This document shows positions 8,441 through 18,474 of a stretch of DNA of 64,000 bases, piece after piece. Positions within the stretch are counted from its first letter, which is position 1; every line of letters begins with the position of its first letter. The stretch comes from Pelagibacterium xiamenense (lineage in GTDB: Bacteria; Pseudomonadota; Alphaproteobacteria; Rhizobiales; Devosiaceae): contig NZ_JAJOYS010000002.1 in the NCBI RefSeq assembly GCF_021166475.1, positions 620,001 through 684,000 of the forward strand, in the 5' to 3' direction. A program made the translations under genes and the position numbers. Below the pieces are notes generated by a model. That model worked only from the letters and a program-made list of their open reading frames with translations, did no database searches and was not told the DNA's origin.

Positions 8441-10066
8441 GTGCCATACATAGGCCCTCCCCTCTCCGGGGCGGGCTTTCCTGGCGGCTGGCGCCCCGTG
8501 CGCGCGCTTACCGGCGCCGCGATCGCCATAGCCATCGCCGTGCTTATCGCGGCGCTGCTCCTTGCGCTCTTTATTGCCGGACGGACGATCCCCACCACCG
8601 GCTCGACCGTCACCGGCGTCGCCCGGCTCGTGGGCATGTCCGCGATCCAGGCCGCCCTCTCGACGCTCCTCTCGCTGGCAGCCGGCATCGCCCTTGCCTG
8701 GTCGCTCGACCGCCTGCGCTTTTTCGGGCGGGGCTTTATCGTCGGACTGCTCTCGACGGCGCTGGTCCTGCCTGCGCTCGTCATCGTCTCCGGCCTTGTC
8801 GCCGTCTGGGGCCGCAATGGCTGGGTCAACGCACTCATAGAACCGCTCGGCCTCAACGCCCCCTCGATCTTCGGCCTTGGGGGTATCCTCGCCGCGCACA
8901 CGCTTCTAAACGGCGCCTTTTCGGGCCGCATCTTCCTCGACAGGCTCGAAGCCATTCCCCCCGACAAACTCAAGCTGGGCCGAAGCCTGGGGCTTTCCGC
9001 ATGGCGCCGCTTCACGGTCATCGACATTCCCGCCATCGCCGGGTCGATCCCGGGCGCCGGCGCGACCATCTTCCTCTTGTGCTTTACGAGCTTCCCAATC
9101 GTCCTGGTCCTCGGCGGCGGCCCCGCCAACCAGACCCTGGAAGTCGCGATCTACCAGGCCGTGCGGCTCGATTTCGACCTCGGCGCCGCCGTCCGCCTCG
9201 CCATCGTGCAGCTTGTCGTCTGCGCAGCGATCATCATCCCCGCCTCCAGCCTCTCGCCTGCTGCGGCGTTTTTCGGCCGCCGCTCGCGCTACCGCTGGCC
9301 CGATAGCCGGGCCGTAACCGCGACCCAGACAGGTATTCTCTCGATCCTGCTGCTGGGCTTTCTCACCCCGCTCATTGCCGTTCTCGCCCGCGGCATGGGC
9401 CCCGCACTCGCCGCTGTCCTCGCCCAGCCCAATTTCTGGCGCGCGCTCTGGACCAGCCTCACGATCGGAACGCTGTCCGCGCTCCTGACGCTCATGCTCG
9501 CCCTGGGGCTGGGCATGGCTCGTGCGCTCGAACCGCGGCAAAGCCTTCTGCGCACCGCGCTCGGCGTGCCAGTCTTCACCTATCTCGCCGTGCCTGCCGT
9601 CGTCCTCTCACTGGGCTTCTTCCTCCTCGCACGGTTCATCGGCGTGCCCACGAGCGCCGCAGCGCCGGTCGTCCTCGTCATCGCCAACGCACTCCTCGCC
9701 TTGCCCTTCGCCTTCGCCACGCTCAACCCGCCGCTCGAAGCCATCGCCCGGCGCAACAAAAAGCTCATCCGCGCGCTGGGCCTGTCCAGCACCGCCCAAT
9801 GGCGCCGCATCGAATGGCCGCTCCTGGGACGCCCGATCGGCTATGCGCTCGCCGTTGCCTTCGTCTTTTCGCTGGGCGATCTGGGCGTTATCTCGCTCTT
9901 CGGTACGTCCGAATTTTCCACCCTGCCCTGGCTGATGTACCGTGCGCTGGGCGCCTACCGCAGCGCTGACGCCGAGGCCATCGGGGCCATCCTGCTCGTT
10001 CTGAGCCTTTCGGCCTTCATCGCCATCCCCAAGCTTTTCGAGGTCCTGACCCATGCTCGCGATTGA
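8441..10066 (+). CDS. thiP: Thiamine ABC transporter, permease
   Basis: The two-fold repeated permease (541 aa) has about 12 transmembrane helices. Each half carries an EAA-type loop that contacts the ATPase (first half near KLGRSLGLSAWRRFTVIDIP, second near KLIRALGLSSTAQWRRIEWP). This duplicated layout is typical of ThiP and iron permeases; the thiB/thiQ context decides. The likely start is GTG 8441, one base after the thiB stop. A TTG at 8411 overlapping thiB is the alternative. Translational coupling to thiB is likely. Confidence 0.92.
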   Translation: MPYIGPPLSGAGFPGGWRPVRALTGAAIAIAIAVLIAALLLALFIAGRTIPTTGSTVTGVARLVGMSAIQAALSTLLSLAAGIALAWSLDRLRFFGRGFIVGLLSTALVLPALVIVSGLVAVWGRNGWVNALIEPLGLNAPSIFGLGGILAAHTLLNGAFSGRIFLDRLEAIPPDKLKLGRSLGLSAWRRFTVIDIPAIAGSIPGAGATIFLLCFTSFPIVLVLGGGPANQTLEVAIYQAVRLDFDLGAAVRLAIVQLVVCAAIIIPASSLSPAAAFFGRRSRYRWPDSRAVTATQTGILSILLLGFLTPLIAVLARGMGPALAAVLAQPNFWRALWTSLTIGTLSALLTLMLALGLGMARALEPRQSLLRTALGVPVFTYLAVPAVVLSLGFFLLARFIGVPTSAAAPVVLVIANALLALPFAFATLNPPLEAIARRNKKLIRALGLSSTAQWRRIEWPLLGRPIGYALAVAFVFSLGDLGVISLFGTSEFSTLPWLMYRALGAYRSADAEAIGAILLVLSLSAFIAIPKLFEVLTHARD

Positions 10067-10685
10067 GGCCGTTTCCTTCCGCCACACGCCCGACGGCCCG
10101 CTCTACCGCTTCGACATCGACGTCGCCCCCGGCGAGATCGTGGGGCTCACCGGCGCCTCGGGCTCCGGAAAGTCCACCCTTCTCGATCTCATTGCCGGGT
10201 TCCTCACGCCGCTCTCGGGCGATATCGCGCTCGGAGGCGCCTCGCTCCTCGGCAGGCCGCCGGAGACGCGCCCCGTCTCGATCCTCTTTCAGACCGACAA
10301 CGTCTTCGAACATCTCTCCGCCAGCGCCAACGTTGCCCTTGGGCTATCGAACAACGCCCGGGCGGACGACCCTGCTGTGCGCAAGGCGCTCGCGCAGATG
10401 GGGCTGGAAACGTTTAGCCCGCGCCGCGCTGCCGACCTTTCGGGAGGGCAGAAACAGCGCGTCGCGCTTGCGCGCACGCTCTTGCGCAACAAGCCGGTTC
10501 TGCTGCTCGATGAGCCCTTCACCGGGCTGGACGAGGAAACGGCGGCGCCCATTCGCAAGGCCATCGCCGACCTCGTGACCGCGAACAACTGGCACGCCAT
10601 CCTGGTATCGCACCAAAAGGAGGACGTCGCCGCTCTCGCTTCGCGCCGCTATGAAATCCGGGACGGGCGGACCCATCCCGTCTGA
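10053..10685 (+). CDS. thiQ: Thiamine ABC transporter, ATP-binding protein
   Basis: This 210-residue ABC ATPase has Walker A GASGSGKST (about 34-42), Q-loop FQTDNVFEH, signature LSGGQKQRVALAR, Walker B PVLLLDEP and switch His (LVSHQKED). It lacks the C-terminal regulatory extension of sugar-type ATPases, as usual for ThiQ. The ATG overlaps the end of thiP by 14 nt, and it is the last gene of the riboswitch operon. It ends 3 bp before the stop of the convergent acidic membrane protein. Confidence 0.94.
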   Translation: MLAIEAVSFRHTPDGPLYRFDIDVAPGEIVGLTGASGSGKSTLLDLIAGFLTPLSGDIALGGASLLGRPPETRPVSILFQTDNVFEHLSASANVALGLSNNARADDPAVRKALAQMGLETFSPRRAADLSGGQKQRVALARTLLRNKPVLLLDEPFTGLDEETAAPIRKAIADLVTANNWHAILVSHQKEDVAALASRRYEIRDGRTHPV

Positions 10686-10688
10686 ACA

Positions 10689-13043
10689 TTATTGCGCCGA
10701 GGCCTCGGCACCGTCACTGCCCGCATTTTCCTCAGCGGCCCAGGCGTCCATCACCTCTTCGAAGATCGCGTCGCCCTCCTCGCCCTTCTCCATCGTCAGG
10801 ATCGCCCGGCGGCCGGTGCCATAGACCATTGCAAGGTCGAGCCAGGCACGGTCGCGCAGCAACTGGACGTTATTGGCGACATCCTGGTCGCTCGCGCTCG
10901 AGAGCGCAAAGAGGAAGGAATTGCCCACGATCCGCGCCGAAGCTCCCGTAAGCGGCTGGCCCTGAACGAGTTCTTCGTCCTTGAGCAGCACGCCCGGCAG
11001 ATTGGCGATCGATCCACCGATAAACGTCTCGGCGACATCGAAATTGACTTCCATCAGATGGCTCGCCGGCAGCGTATCGTCGGCATTGCGGCGCAACAGC
11101 ACCTCGACGTCGAGGTTGCGCGCGGGAATGCTCGCGGTCGCCACGATTGTCGGCTGGCCGAGTTCATCGGTGCCCCGGCTCCAGACGACGCTGCCCGAAT
11201 ACGGCACGGCGCCCGTATTGCCGTTCGCCTGCTCCTCGAGCAGCAGCGACTGCGGCCCGTCCACCGCCGCGACAGCCGGCTCTTCGCCGGGCGCGACCGT
11301 CGGCGTGTCGAGTGCGGGCACTTCGGCCTCCGCGGGCAGCCGGTCTTCGAACGCGAGCTCGGGACCGCTATCGCCATTGGCCGGCGTTTCGGTTTCAGCA
11401 AAGGCCGGCTCCGAGGCCTCGGCTTCCGCGGGATCGGCCGCCGGCTGCTCGGGCGTATCCGTGGTGTTGACCGGTCCATCCGGCGCCGCGCTTTCGGCAT
11501 CGGGCTCGGCGGGCGCTTCCGGTTCAGCCTCCGCATCCGGCTCGGCCACTGGCTCGAGCGTATCTTCAAGCTGCGCGACTTCCGACGGCCCCGCGGCTTC
11601 GCCGCCAGACTGGGCGAAAATCGAATCGAGATCGATATAGCCTTCGCGCCAGGCCCAGTACCCGCCTGCGCCGCCGCCGGCCAAAAGCACGATGGCGATA
11701 ACGAGAAACACGGTCAGCGCGCCGAACCCGCCGGATTTCTGTCCGTCCTCGGTTGCGGACGTCGTCTCGTCAACCTGCGTCTCGAAGCTGACCGCGCGTT
11801 CGGTTGCGCCCGTCCCGGCGACAGTGTCCTCACCGTCGGGTTCGACTTCCCCGCGCGCTTCGCGGTCGAGAGCCGCAATCGCCCTGTCGATTGCGCTTTG
11901 CGGATCCACGCTTTCGGGCGCATTGGCCTCGATCTCGACCTCGCGCACGCTCGACATCGCCTCGCCGATCCCCACCGCCGAAAGCGGTGCGGCGGACGCG
12001 CTCCGGCCGATCGGGACGCCGTGAACATCGACAAGTCCGGCGCGGGACGTGTCCGGGCCCTCATGGGGGCTGGCAATGAAATGCTTTTCTGCCTGCGGCG
12101 CATCGTCGTGCAGCGCGACGGCGTCCGGCGCCTCGCCAGAGAGGCTGTCCCCCGTCCCCGTCTCATCGTCCGCCGCGCGCCGCGACGCCGCTTCGCTCTC
12201 CGCGCTCGCTTGCGCGATAATATCCTCAATGGACGCCGCGCGCCGCTCGTCCGGCGCTTGCCCGATCGGCACAACGTTGTCGAGCTGCGGCTCCGGCGCT
12301 GCGCTGGCGGCAATCGGTTCGCTGGGCGCAAGCGGTTCTTCGGGTACGAAGGGCTCTGTCTTGACGTCGGCGGTGTCGGGACCCGGCTTCGCTTCGGGTT
12401 CCGCGGCAGGCTCGGGCTCCTCGGTAACGGCTTCCGCGTCCGTTACGGCCTCGTCCTCCGCGGCCGGCGCAGCTACGTCTTCGGCGACCGCCGCAACCTC
12501 TTCCTCCGTCTCGACCGGCTCGGACTCTGGCTCTGGTTCCGGCTCAAGTTCGGCCTCAGGTTCGGGTTCGGGTTCGGGTTCGGACGGCTCATCCACCAAA
12601 ACAGGTGGCTCGTCCATTTCGTCCTTTTCTTCAGGCTCGGCCGCTTCCCCGGTGGCAGAAGCTTCCGCCCCGGAGTATGCCTCCACTTCGAGTGCGGGTT
12701 CTACCGGTTCGACCGGCGCCTCGGGCGCGGCTTGCCGCTGAACATCCTCCTCCAGTGCAATCGGAGCCCCGGCATCCTGCTGCGGCGCCTCGACCTGAGG
12801 CTCCTCCTCCTCCCGGTATCGGCCCAAAAGCTTGTCTGTCGCTTCCTGCTCCACCTCGCGGATGCAATCCTCAAGGCTAAGCCGGTGCTGGGTGATTTCA
12901 CGCGCCGGCAAAGGCGGCTCGATGGCCCTGAGCTGCGCCACCAGCGCACTCCGCGCTTTCTCATAAACCGCGCGGCGGTTGGCACCGGTATTTTCCGGCA
13001 GGGCGTCGATCGCCCTGCGCAGCAGTTCACGGTAATCGGCCAT
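10689..13043 (-). CDS. Large acidic single-pass membrane protein, function unknown
   Basis: This 784-residue protein has three parts. Residues 1-75 form a basic helical module (ELLRRAIDALPENTGANRRAVYEKAR). I recall a similar N-terminus in other rhizobial proteins. Residues about 80-430 are low-complexity Glu/Pro/Ala, with repeats of EPEPEPE. A transmembrane helix lies at about 440-463 (LTVFLVIAIVLLAGGGAGGYWAW). Another acidic linker precedes a globular, probably periplasmic C-terminal domain (about 610-770). No enzymatic motif is visible. It may be an envelope-spanning tether, but that is speculation. It follows purA by 47 bp. Confidence 0.75.
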   Translation of the reverse strand: MADYRELLRRAIDALPENTGANRRAVYEKARSALVAQLRAIEPPLPAREITQHRLSLEDCIREVEQEATDKLLGRYREEEEPQVEAPQQDAGAPIALEEDVQRQAAPEAPVEPVEPALEVEAYSGAEASATGEAAEPEEKDEMDEPPVLVDEPSEPEPEPEPEAELEPEPEPESEPVETEEEVAAVAEDVAAPAAEDEAVTDAEAVTEEPEPAAEPEAKPGPDTADVKTEPFVPEEPLAPSEPIAASAAPEPQLDNVVPIGQAPDERRAASIEDIIAQASAESEAASRRAADDETGTGDSLSGEAPDAVALHDDAPQAEKHFIASPHEGPDTSRAGLVDVHGVPIGRSASAAPLSAVGIGEAMSSVREVEIEANAPESVDPQSAIDRAIAALDREARGEVEPDGEDTVAGTGATERAVSFETQVDETTSATEDGQKSGGFGALTVFLVIAIVLLAGGGAGGYWAWREGYIDLDSIFAQSGGEAAGPSEVAQLEDTLEPVAEPDAEAEPEAPAEPDAESAAPDGPVNTTDTPEQPAADPAEAEASEPAFAETETPANGDSGPELAFEDRLPAEAEVPALDTPTVAPGEEPAVAAVDGPQSLLLEEQANGNTGAVPYSGSVVWSRGTDELGQPTIVATASIPARNLDVEVLLRRNADDTLPASHLMEVNFDVAETFIGGSIANLPGVLLKDEELVQGQPLTGASARIVGNSFLFALSSASDQDVANNVQLLRDRAWLDLAMVYGTGRRAILTMEKGEEGDAIFEEVMDAWAAEENAGSDGAEASAQ

Positions 13044-13090
13044 TATCTACTCAACATTCACTTTCTGCCGACGTTTTCTAGCAAAAATTC

Positions 13091-14380
13091 TCAATCTTGG
13101 AACGGGTCCTGCACCAAAATCGTGTCTTCCCGCTCAGGGCTGGTGGACAACAACGCAACCGGCGCGCCGATCAGTTCTTCTATATGACGCACATACTTGA
13201 CGGCCTGCGCGGGCAGATCGGCCCAACTGCGCGCGCCAGCCGTCGTGTCTTTCCAGCCTTCGAGCGATTCATAGATCGGCTTGACTCGACTTTGTGCCCC
13301 CATTGAGGCGGGCAGATAATCGATCCGGGCACCGTCCAGTTCGTAGCCGACGCAAACCTTGATCTCGTCGAGCCCGTCGAGAACATCGAGCTTGGTGAGC
13401 GCAATACCGTGGATACCCGACGTCCGCACGGTCTGCCGCACGATCACCGCATCGAACCACCCGCAGCGCCGCTTGCGCCCGGTGACGACGCCGAACTCCT
13501 TGCCGCGTTCGCCCAGGAACTGACCGACTTCATTGTCCTGCTCGGTCGGGAACGGCCCTTCGCCGACGCGCGTCGTATAGGCCTTGGTGATCCCGAGGAC
13601 ATAATCGACCGCCGTCGGCCCCAGCCCCGAACCCGGTGCCGCCTGTCCAGCCACCGTGTTCGACGAGGTGACGAACGGATAGGTTCCGTGATCGTTATCG
13701 AGCAAAGCCCCCTGCGCGCCCTCAAAGAGAATGCGCTCGCCCTTCTTGCGCCGCTCGTCGAGCACGTCCCAGACCCGGTCGATGAACGGCAGCATCTTGT
13801 CCGCAACCGCCAACAACTCCTCGTAGATCGCCTGGGCATCGACTTCCGCCGCCCCCATGCCGCGCCGCAGCGGATTGTGGTGCGAGAGCAGCCGTTCGAT
13901 TTTGGCCAGGAGCGTATCGGGCTCGGCGAGGTCGCACACCCGGATCGCCCGGCGTCCGACCTTGTCCTCATAGGCAGGGCCGATGCCGCGGCGTGTCGTG
14001 CCGATCTTGAGCCCGGAGTTGGAGTCCTCGCGCAGCGCGTCGAGCTCGCGGTGCAGCGACAGGATGAGCGGCGCGTTTTCGGCCACGCGCAGCACGTCGG
14101 GCGTGATGGAAATGCCCTGGCTGCCGAGCTTCTCGATCTCGGCGACGAAATGGTGCGGATCGACGACGACGCCGTTCCCGATGACGGAGAACTTGCCGCG
14201 CACGAGCCCCGAGGGCAGCAGCGAGAGCTTGTAGCTCACCCCGCCGATGACGAGCGTATGGCCGGCATTGTGACCGCCCTGGTAGCGGACGACAACGTCC
14301 GCGCGCTCGGAAAGCCAGTCGACAATCTTGCCCTTGCCTTCGTCGCCCCACTGGGAGCCGACCACCACTACATTCGCCAT
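13091..14380 (-). CDS. purA: Adenylosuccinate synthetase
   Basis: PurA joins IMP and aspartate using GTP, the first committed step to AMP. The 429-residue protein starts [21 protein letters not shown], with the GDEGKGK phosphate-binding loop. It continues with [19 protein letters not shown] and [10 protein letters not shown], and has the usual length. The ATG at 14380 has a GGAGAG site 4 nt upstream; a longer upstream reading lacks family similarity. It is transcribed away from the EamA transporter. Confidence 0.97.
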   Translation of the reverse strand: MANVVVVGSQWGDEGKGKIVDWLSERADVVVRYQGGHNAGHTLVIGGVSYKLSLLPSGLVRGKFSVIGNGVVVDPHHFVAEIEKLGSQGISITPDVLRVAENAPLILSLHRELDALREDSNSGLKIGTTRRGIGPAYEDKVGRRAIRVCDLAEPDTLLAKIERLLSHHNPLRRGMGAAEVDAQAIYEELLAVADKMLPFIDRVWDVLDERRKKGERILFEGAQGALLDNDHGTYPFVTSSNTVAGQAAPGSGLGPTAVDYVLGITKAYTTRVGEGPFPTEQDNEVGQFLGERGKEFGVVTGRKRRCGWFDAVIVRQTVRTSGIHGIALTKLDVLDGLDEIKVCVGYELDGARIDYLPASMGAQSRVKPIYESLEGWKDTTAGARSWADLPAQAVKYVRHIEELIGAPVALLSTSPEREDTILVQDPFQD

Positions 14381-14581
14381 TTGCTCTCCGCGTGTCCTTT
14401 TGCGTTTTGCTTTGCCGCGCACGAAAATCCGGTGCGCCGAATTTGGCCGCCCCGCCGCACGCATACCCTGATCACGTTGCGTATCCCTAACATTTTTGCC
14501 TACACAAGGGACGCGCCGTGGTCTAGTGCAGGAGGCTAACCCCGCGCCAGACCGTGGGTTCTATAAAGCACAAGGTTGATG

Positions 14582-15559
14582 ATGACAAAGCACAACGCGC
14601 CTGAAAGAGGCACAATCAACCTGTTTGATGCGATATGGAGCCAGGCCTATCTGCTGTTGTTCCTCGCGCCGCTCTCCTGGGCCGGTAATATCGTGGCGAG
14701 CAAGCTCGCCGTCGGCCAGGTCGACCCCCTGGTCCTCTCCGCCCTGCGCTGGCTCTTGGCGCTGGCGATCCTGGCGTGGTTCGCGCTTCCCCATGTCCGC
14801 CGCGACTGGGCCGAGATCGTGCGCAAATGGTACTGGTTCGCGCTCTACGGCGCGCTGGGCTTCGCCTCGTTCAATACGCTCATGTACGGCGCTGCGCTCT
14901 TTACCACCGCCGTCAACATCTCGATGGAGCAGGCCGCAATCCCCGTCCTCGTGATGATCGGGAATTTCCTCGTCTTCAAGGTTCGCGCCACCTTGATGCA
15001 CATCGCCGGCGTCGCGCTCACAATCTATGGCGTTCTCCACGTCGCCACCCACGGCGACCCCACCCGCATTCTGTTTCTCGACGTCAACATCGGCGACGGC
15101 ATGGTGATCGGTGCATGCCTTTGCTACACGGTCTATTCGCTGGCGCTGAAATTCCGCCCCGCCGTCCACTGGCTGAGCTTCCTCTTCGCCTCCGCCGCCT
15201 TCGCCGCACTCACCGCGATGATCTACATCACCCTATTTGGCGCCGGCGTCCCGGCGATCGCGCGCGCTTTCGTCTCGACCCCGCCCAGCGGCTGGCTTAT
15301 CGTCCTCTACGTCGCGATCTTCCCCACCATCGTCGCCCAGCTCTGCTACGCCCGCGGCGTCGAACTGATCGGCCCCAACCGCGCCTCGATCTTCATCAAC
15401 CTCCTGCCGGTCCTGGGCGCCATCCTCTCAGTGCTCCTCGTAGGCGAAGGCCTCTCGCTCTATCACTTCGTCGCCGCGATCTTCATCATCGGCGGCATCG
15501 TACTATCCGAATATGCCGCCCGCGCCCGCCAGAATCGCAGCCTCAAACCGCCGGTCTGA
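14582..15559 (+). CDS. EamA/DMT family transporter
   Basis: About 325 residues with ten predicted transmembrane helices in two EamA repeats. The first begins LLLFLAPLSWAGNIVASKLAV, and the second is around IGACLCYTVYSLALKF to IFIIGGIVLSEYA. These drug/metabolite transporters usually export amino acids or metabolites, but the substrate cannot be read. The start is ATG 14582 with AAGG 7 nt upstream; ATG 14579 is possible. TATAAA at 14562-14567 could be a -10 box, which would give a very short leader. Confidence 0.85.
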   Translation: MTKHNAPERGTINLFDAIWSQAYLLLFLAPLSWAGNIVASKLAVGQVDPLVLSALRWLLALAILAWFALPHVRRDWAEIVRKWYWFALYGALGFASFNTLMYGAALFTTAVNISMEQAAIPVLVMIGNFLVFKVRATLMHIAGVALTIYGVLHVATHGDPTRILFLDVNIGDGMVIGACLCYTVYSLALKFRPAVHWLSFLFASAAFAALTAMIYITLFGAGVPAIARAFVSTPPSGWLIVLYVAIFPTIVAQLCYARGVELIGPNRASIFINLLPVLGAILSVLLVGEGLSLYHFVAAIFIIGGIVLSEYAARARQNRSLKPPV

Positions 15560-15566
15560 ACGCAAA

Positions 15567-15597
15567 AAGGCCGGCGCAAACGCACCGGCCTTCGTGA
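15567..15597 (-). terminator. Intrinsic terminator after serA (shared with the EamA gene)
   Basis: AAGGCCGG (15567-15574) pairs with CCGGCCTT (15585-15592), with additional inner pairs. On the minus strand the stem is followed by TTTTT, so it best serves serA. It sits in the 54-bp gap between convergent genes. Confidence 0.75.
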
Positions 15598-15613
15598 TGG
15601 CATTGATAGAACG

Positions 15614-17203
15614 CTACACGTTGAACTTGAGCGCCTTGGCCTGCACCACGCCCTCGAGCCGGGCGATCTGCTCGAGCTGAGCATCGTCCAGCATCTGATC
15701 GATAGCCAACAGCGCGATCGCGTCCTTGCCCTGCTCGACACGGCCGAGGTTGAAGTTCGCGATATTGATGTCGAGCTGCCCCAGAAGCGTGCCCAGCCGA
15801 CCGATGAAGCCCGGCTTGTCCTCGTTGGTGATGTAGAGCATGTTCGGCGTGGCCTCGGCCTCGAGCGTGATGCCCTTGATCCCGACGATGCGCGGGCTGC
15901 CACCGCCGAACACCGTCCCCGCGACGCTCCGCTCCTGCCTTTCGGTGAGGACCGTAAAGCGAATGAGATTATCGTAGATCGACTGCTCTTCCCGGCTCAC
16001 GGTCTCGACCGCAATACCGCGATCCTTCGCGAGCACCGGCGCGGACACCATGTTGACGTCGCCCAGAAGCGGTTTCAGGACGCCGTTGAGCGCGGCGGCC
16101 ACCATCGGCTTGGTATTAAGCCCGGCGACTTCGCCCTCGAACTCGATCCGCACGCCCTTGATCGCGGTTTCCGTCAGCTGCCCGGCAAACGAGCCCAGAA
16201 GCTCGGCCAGCTTGACGAACGGCGTGAGCCTGGGCGCTTCTTCAGCCGATATCGACGGGAAGTTGAGCGCGTTGATCACTTCGCCGGTGTTGAGATAGGC
16301 CGAAATCTGCTCGGCGACCTGCAACGCCACGTTCTCCTGCGCTTCCGTCGTCGAGGCCCCCAGATGCGGCGTGCAGATGACGTTGGGCAGATCAAACAGC
16401 GGATTGCCCTTGGCCGGTTCTTCGAGGAACACGTCAAGCGCCGCGCCGGCTACCTTGCCGTTCGCCAGCCCTTCCTTGAGCGCGACCTCGTCGATGAGCC
16501 CGCCGCGCGCGCAGTTGATGATGCGCACGCCGTCCTTCATCTTCGAGATCGCCGCGCCATCGATGATGTTCCGCGTCGCGTCGATCAGCGGCGTGTGGAG
16601 CGTGATGAAGTCCGCCCGCGCAAGCAGGTCGTCGAGTTCCACCTTCTCGACCCCCAGATCGATCGCGCGCTCCGGTGTGAGGAACGGGTCATACGCGACG
16701 ACCTTCATCTTGAGCCCCTGCGCCCGGTCCGCGACGATGGACCCGATATTGCCCGCACCGATCAAGCCCAGCGTCTTGTTGGTCACCTCGACGCCCATGA
16801 AGCGGTTCTTTTCCCACTTCGAGGCGCGCGTCGAGGCATCGGCCTCCGGGATCTGCCGTGCCAGCGCCAGCATCATCGAGATCGCGTGCTCGGCAGTCGT
16901 GATCGAATTGCCGAACGGGGTATTCATCACGATGATCCCCTTGGCCGTCGCCGCGGGAATATCGACATTGTCGACCCCGATCCCGGCGCGCCCGATCACC
17001 TTGAGTTTCGTCGCCGCCGCGATGACCTTCTCGGTCACCTTGGTCGCCGAACGGATCGCCAGCCCGTCATACTCCCCGATGATCTCGAGAAGCTTTTCCT
17101 TGTCCTTGCCGACATCCGGAAGGTAGTCGACCTCGACGCCATTGTCTTTGAAGATCTGAACCGCGGTCGGGCTCAATTTGTCCGATACGAGAACCTTGGG
17201 CAT
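15614..17203 (-). CDS. serA: D-3-phosphoglycerate dehydrogenase, type I (ASB + ACT)
   Basis: SerA oxidises 3-phosphoglycerate, the first step of serine synthesis. The 529-residue chain carries the NAD-binding LGLIGAGNIGS motif (about 143-153). Catalytic Arg lies in NCARGGLID, and the Glu/His pair ends in CTPHLGAST. The allosteric substrate-binding domain spans about 320-450, and a C-terminal ACT domain (NMLYITNEDKPGFIGRLGTLL) is likely to bind serine. It lies 83 bp downstream of serC in the same orientation, an operon common in alphaproteobacteria. Confidence 0.97.
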   Translation of the reverse strand: MPKVLVSDKLSPTAVQIFKDNGVEVDYLPDVGKDKEKLLEIIGEYDGLAIRSATKVTEKVIAAATKLKVIGRAGIGVDNVDIPAATAKGIIVMNTPFGNSITTAEHAISMMLALARQIPEADASTRASKWEKNRFMGVEVTNKTLGLIGAGNIGSIVADRAQGLKMKVVAYDPFLTPERAIDLGVEKVELDDLLARADFITLHTPLIDATRNIIDGAAISKMKDGVRIINCARGGLIDEVALKEGLANGKVAGAALDVFLEEPAKGNPLFDLPNVICTPHLGASTTEAQENVALQVAEQISAYLNTGEVINALNFPSISAEEAPRLTPFVKLAELLGSFAGQLTETAIKGVRIEFEGEVAGLNTKPMVAAALNGVLKPLLGDVNMVSAPVLAKDRGIAVETVSREEQSIYDNLIRFTVLTERQERSVAGTVFGGGSPRIVGIKGITLEAEATPNMLYITNEDKPGFIGRLGTLLGQLDINIANFNLGRVEQGKDAIALLAIDQMLDDAQLEQIARLEGVVQAKALKFNV

Positions 17204-17242
17204 TGGTGCCCTCCATCAAAATGTAAATCCGGGGAAAGAAGT

Positions 17243-17276
17243 CCGGCGGCGCGCGTCATCCGCGACCGGCCGCCGG
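17243..17276 (-). other. Intercistronic hairpin between serC and serA
   Basis: CCGGCGGC (17243-17250) pairs perfectly with GCCGCCGG (17269-17276), and an inner GCGCG/CGCG stem extends it. It lies in the 83-bp gap of the serC-serA mRNA and is followed by a pyrimidine stretch on the minus strand. It could be a partial terminator or an RNA-stability element setting the serC:serA ratio; function not shown. Confidence 0.5.
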
Positions 17277-17286
17277 CTCGAAAACC

Positions 17287-18474
17287 TTAGGCGCCGAGCG
17301 CCTTCTTCTCGGTGGCGAACGCCCAGTCGAGCCAGGGCGTCAGCTTTTCGAGATCGGCGGTTTCGACCGTCGAGCCGCACCAGATACGGAAGCCCGTAGG
17401 CGCATCGCGATAGGCCCCGATGTCATAGGCGACGCCGGCCTTGTCGAGCCGCGTGACGACCGCCTTGGCGAGTTTGGCCTGGTCCTCTTCGGAGAGCCTG
17501 GCCACGGCCGGATCGACGATCTTCAAACACACCGACGTGTTCGACCGCGTCTTGGGATCGACAGCGAGAAAATCGACCCAATCGGTTTTTGCGACCCAAT
17601 CGGCAATCGCCTTGGCGTTGGAGTCGGCGCGAGCCTGCAGGCCCTTGAGCCCGCCAACCGAAAGCCCCCATTCCATCGCATCGACCGCGTCTTCGATGCA
17701 CAGCATCGAAACGGTATTGATGGTCGCGCCCTCAAAGACGTCCACCATCAGCTTGCCGCCCTTGGTGAGCCGGAAGATCTTGGGCAGCGGACGGTTTTTC
17801 GGTGTAAAGGTCTCCAGCCGCTCGACCGCGCGCGGGGACAGAATGAGAATGCCGTGCGCGGCCTCCCCGCCCAGCGCCTTCTGCCAGGAGAAGGTTACGA
17901 CGTCGAGCTTGGAAAAATCGAGGTTCTGCGCAAACGCCGCCGACGTGGCGTCGCAGATCGTCAGCCCCTTGCGGTCCGCCGGGATCCAGTCGCCATCCGC
18001 GACCCGCACACCCGAGGTCGTACCGTTCCAGGTGAAAACCACATCGTTGTCGAAATCGACCTTGGAGAGATCTGGCAACTTGCCATATTCGGCCTTGAGA
18101 ACCCGGACGTCCTCGAGCTTCAACTGCTTCTGCACGTCGGTCACCCAACCGGCGCCGAAGCTTTCCCACGCGAGCATATCGACGCCCCGCGCGCCGAGCA
18201 TGCCCCAAAGCGCCATCTCCACCGCGCCAGTGTCGGACGCGGGCACGATGCCGATGAGGTAGTCGGCGGGCACTTCGAGAAGTTCGCGCGTCAGATCGAT
18301 CGCGCGCTTGATCCGCGCCTTGGCCGGCTTGGCGCGATGCGAACGGCCCGTAAGGGCATTCTTGAGCACATCAACCGTCCAACCGGGACGCTTGGCGCAG
18401 GGACCTGAGGAAAAATTGGGATTGGCCGGACGCACGTCCGGCTGGGCGGCAGTAGCCGCTGAGGTATCTGTCAT
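17287..18474 (-). CDS. serC: Phosphoserine aminotransferase
   Basis: SerC transaminates 3-phosphohydroxypyruvate with glutamate, using PLP. The 395-residue protein is the alphaproteobacterial type, opening with [18 protein letters not shown]. The PLP lysine lies in [13 protein letters not shown]. The ATG at 18472-18474 is preceded by a purine-rich site whose core can pair with an upstream arm of the leader. First gene of serC-serA. Confidence 0.96.
   Translation of the reverse strand: MTDTSAATAAQPDVRPANPNFSSGPCAKRPGWTVDVLKNALTGRSHRAKPAKARIKRAIDLTRELLEVPADYLIGIVPASDTGAVEMALWGMLGARGVDMLAWESFGAGWVTDVQKQLKLEDVRVLKAEYGKLPDLSKVDFDNDVVFTWNGTTSGVRVADGDWIPADRKGLTICDATSAAFAQNLDFSKLDVVTFSWQKALGGEAAHGILILSPRAVERLETFTPKNRPLPKIFRLTKGGKLMVDVFEGATINTVSMLCIEDAVDAMEWGLSVGGLKGLQARADSNAKAIADWVAKTDWVDFLAVDPKTRSNTSVCLKIVDPAVARLSEEDQAKLAKAVVTRLDKAGVAYDIGAYRDAPTGFRIWCGSTVETADLEKLTPWLDWAFATEKKALGA

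Noticed and set aside
12500-12620. Short tandem repeats near 12.5 kb as a DNA repeat element
   Set aside because: They encode the EPEPEPE stretch of the acidic membrane protein and stay in frame.
10692-13187. 831-codon open frame on the plus strand opposite the acidic membrane protein
   Set aside because: It is the mirror of a Glu/Pro-rich gene (Arg/Gly/Phe-rich shadow), has no domain and runs exactly antisense to the better supported frame.
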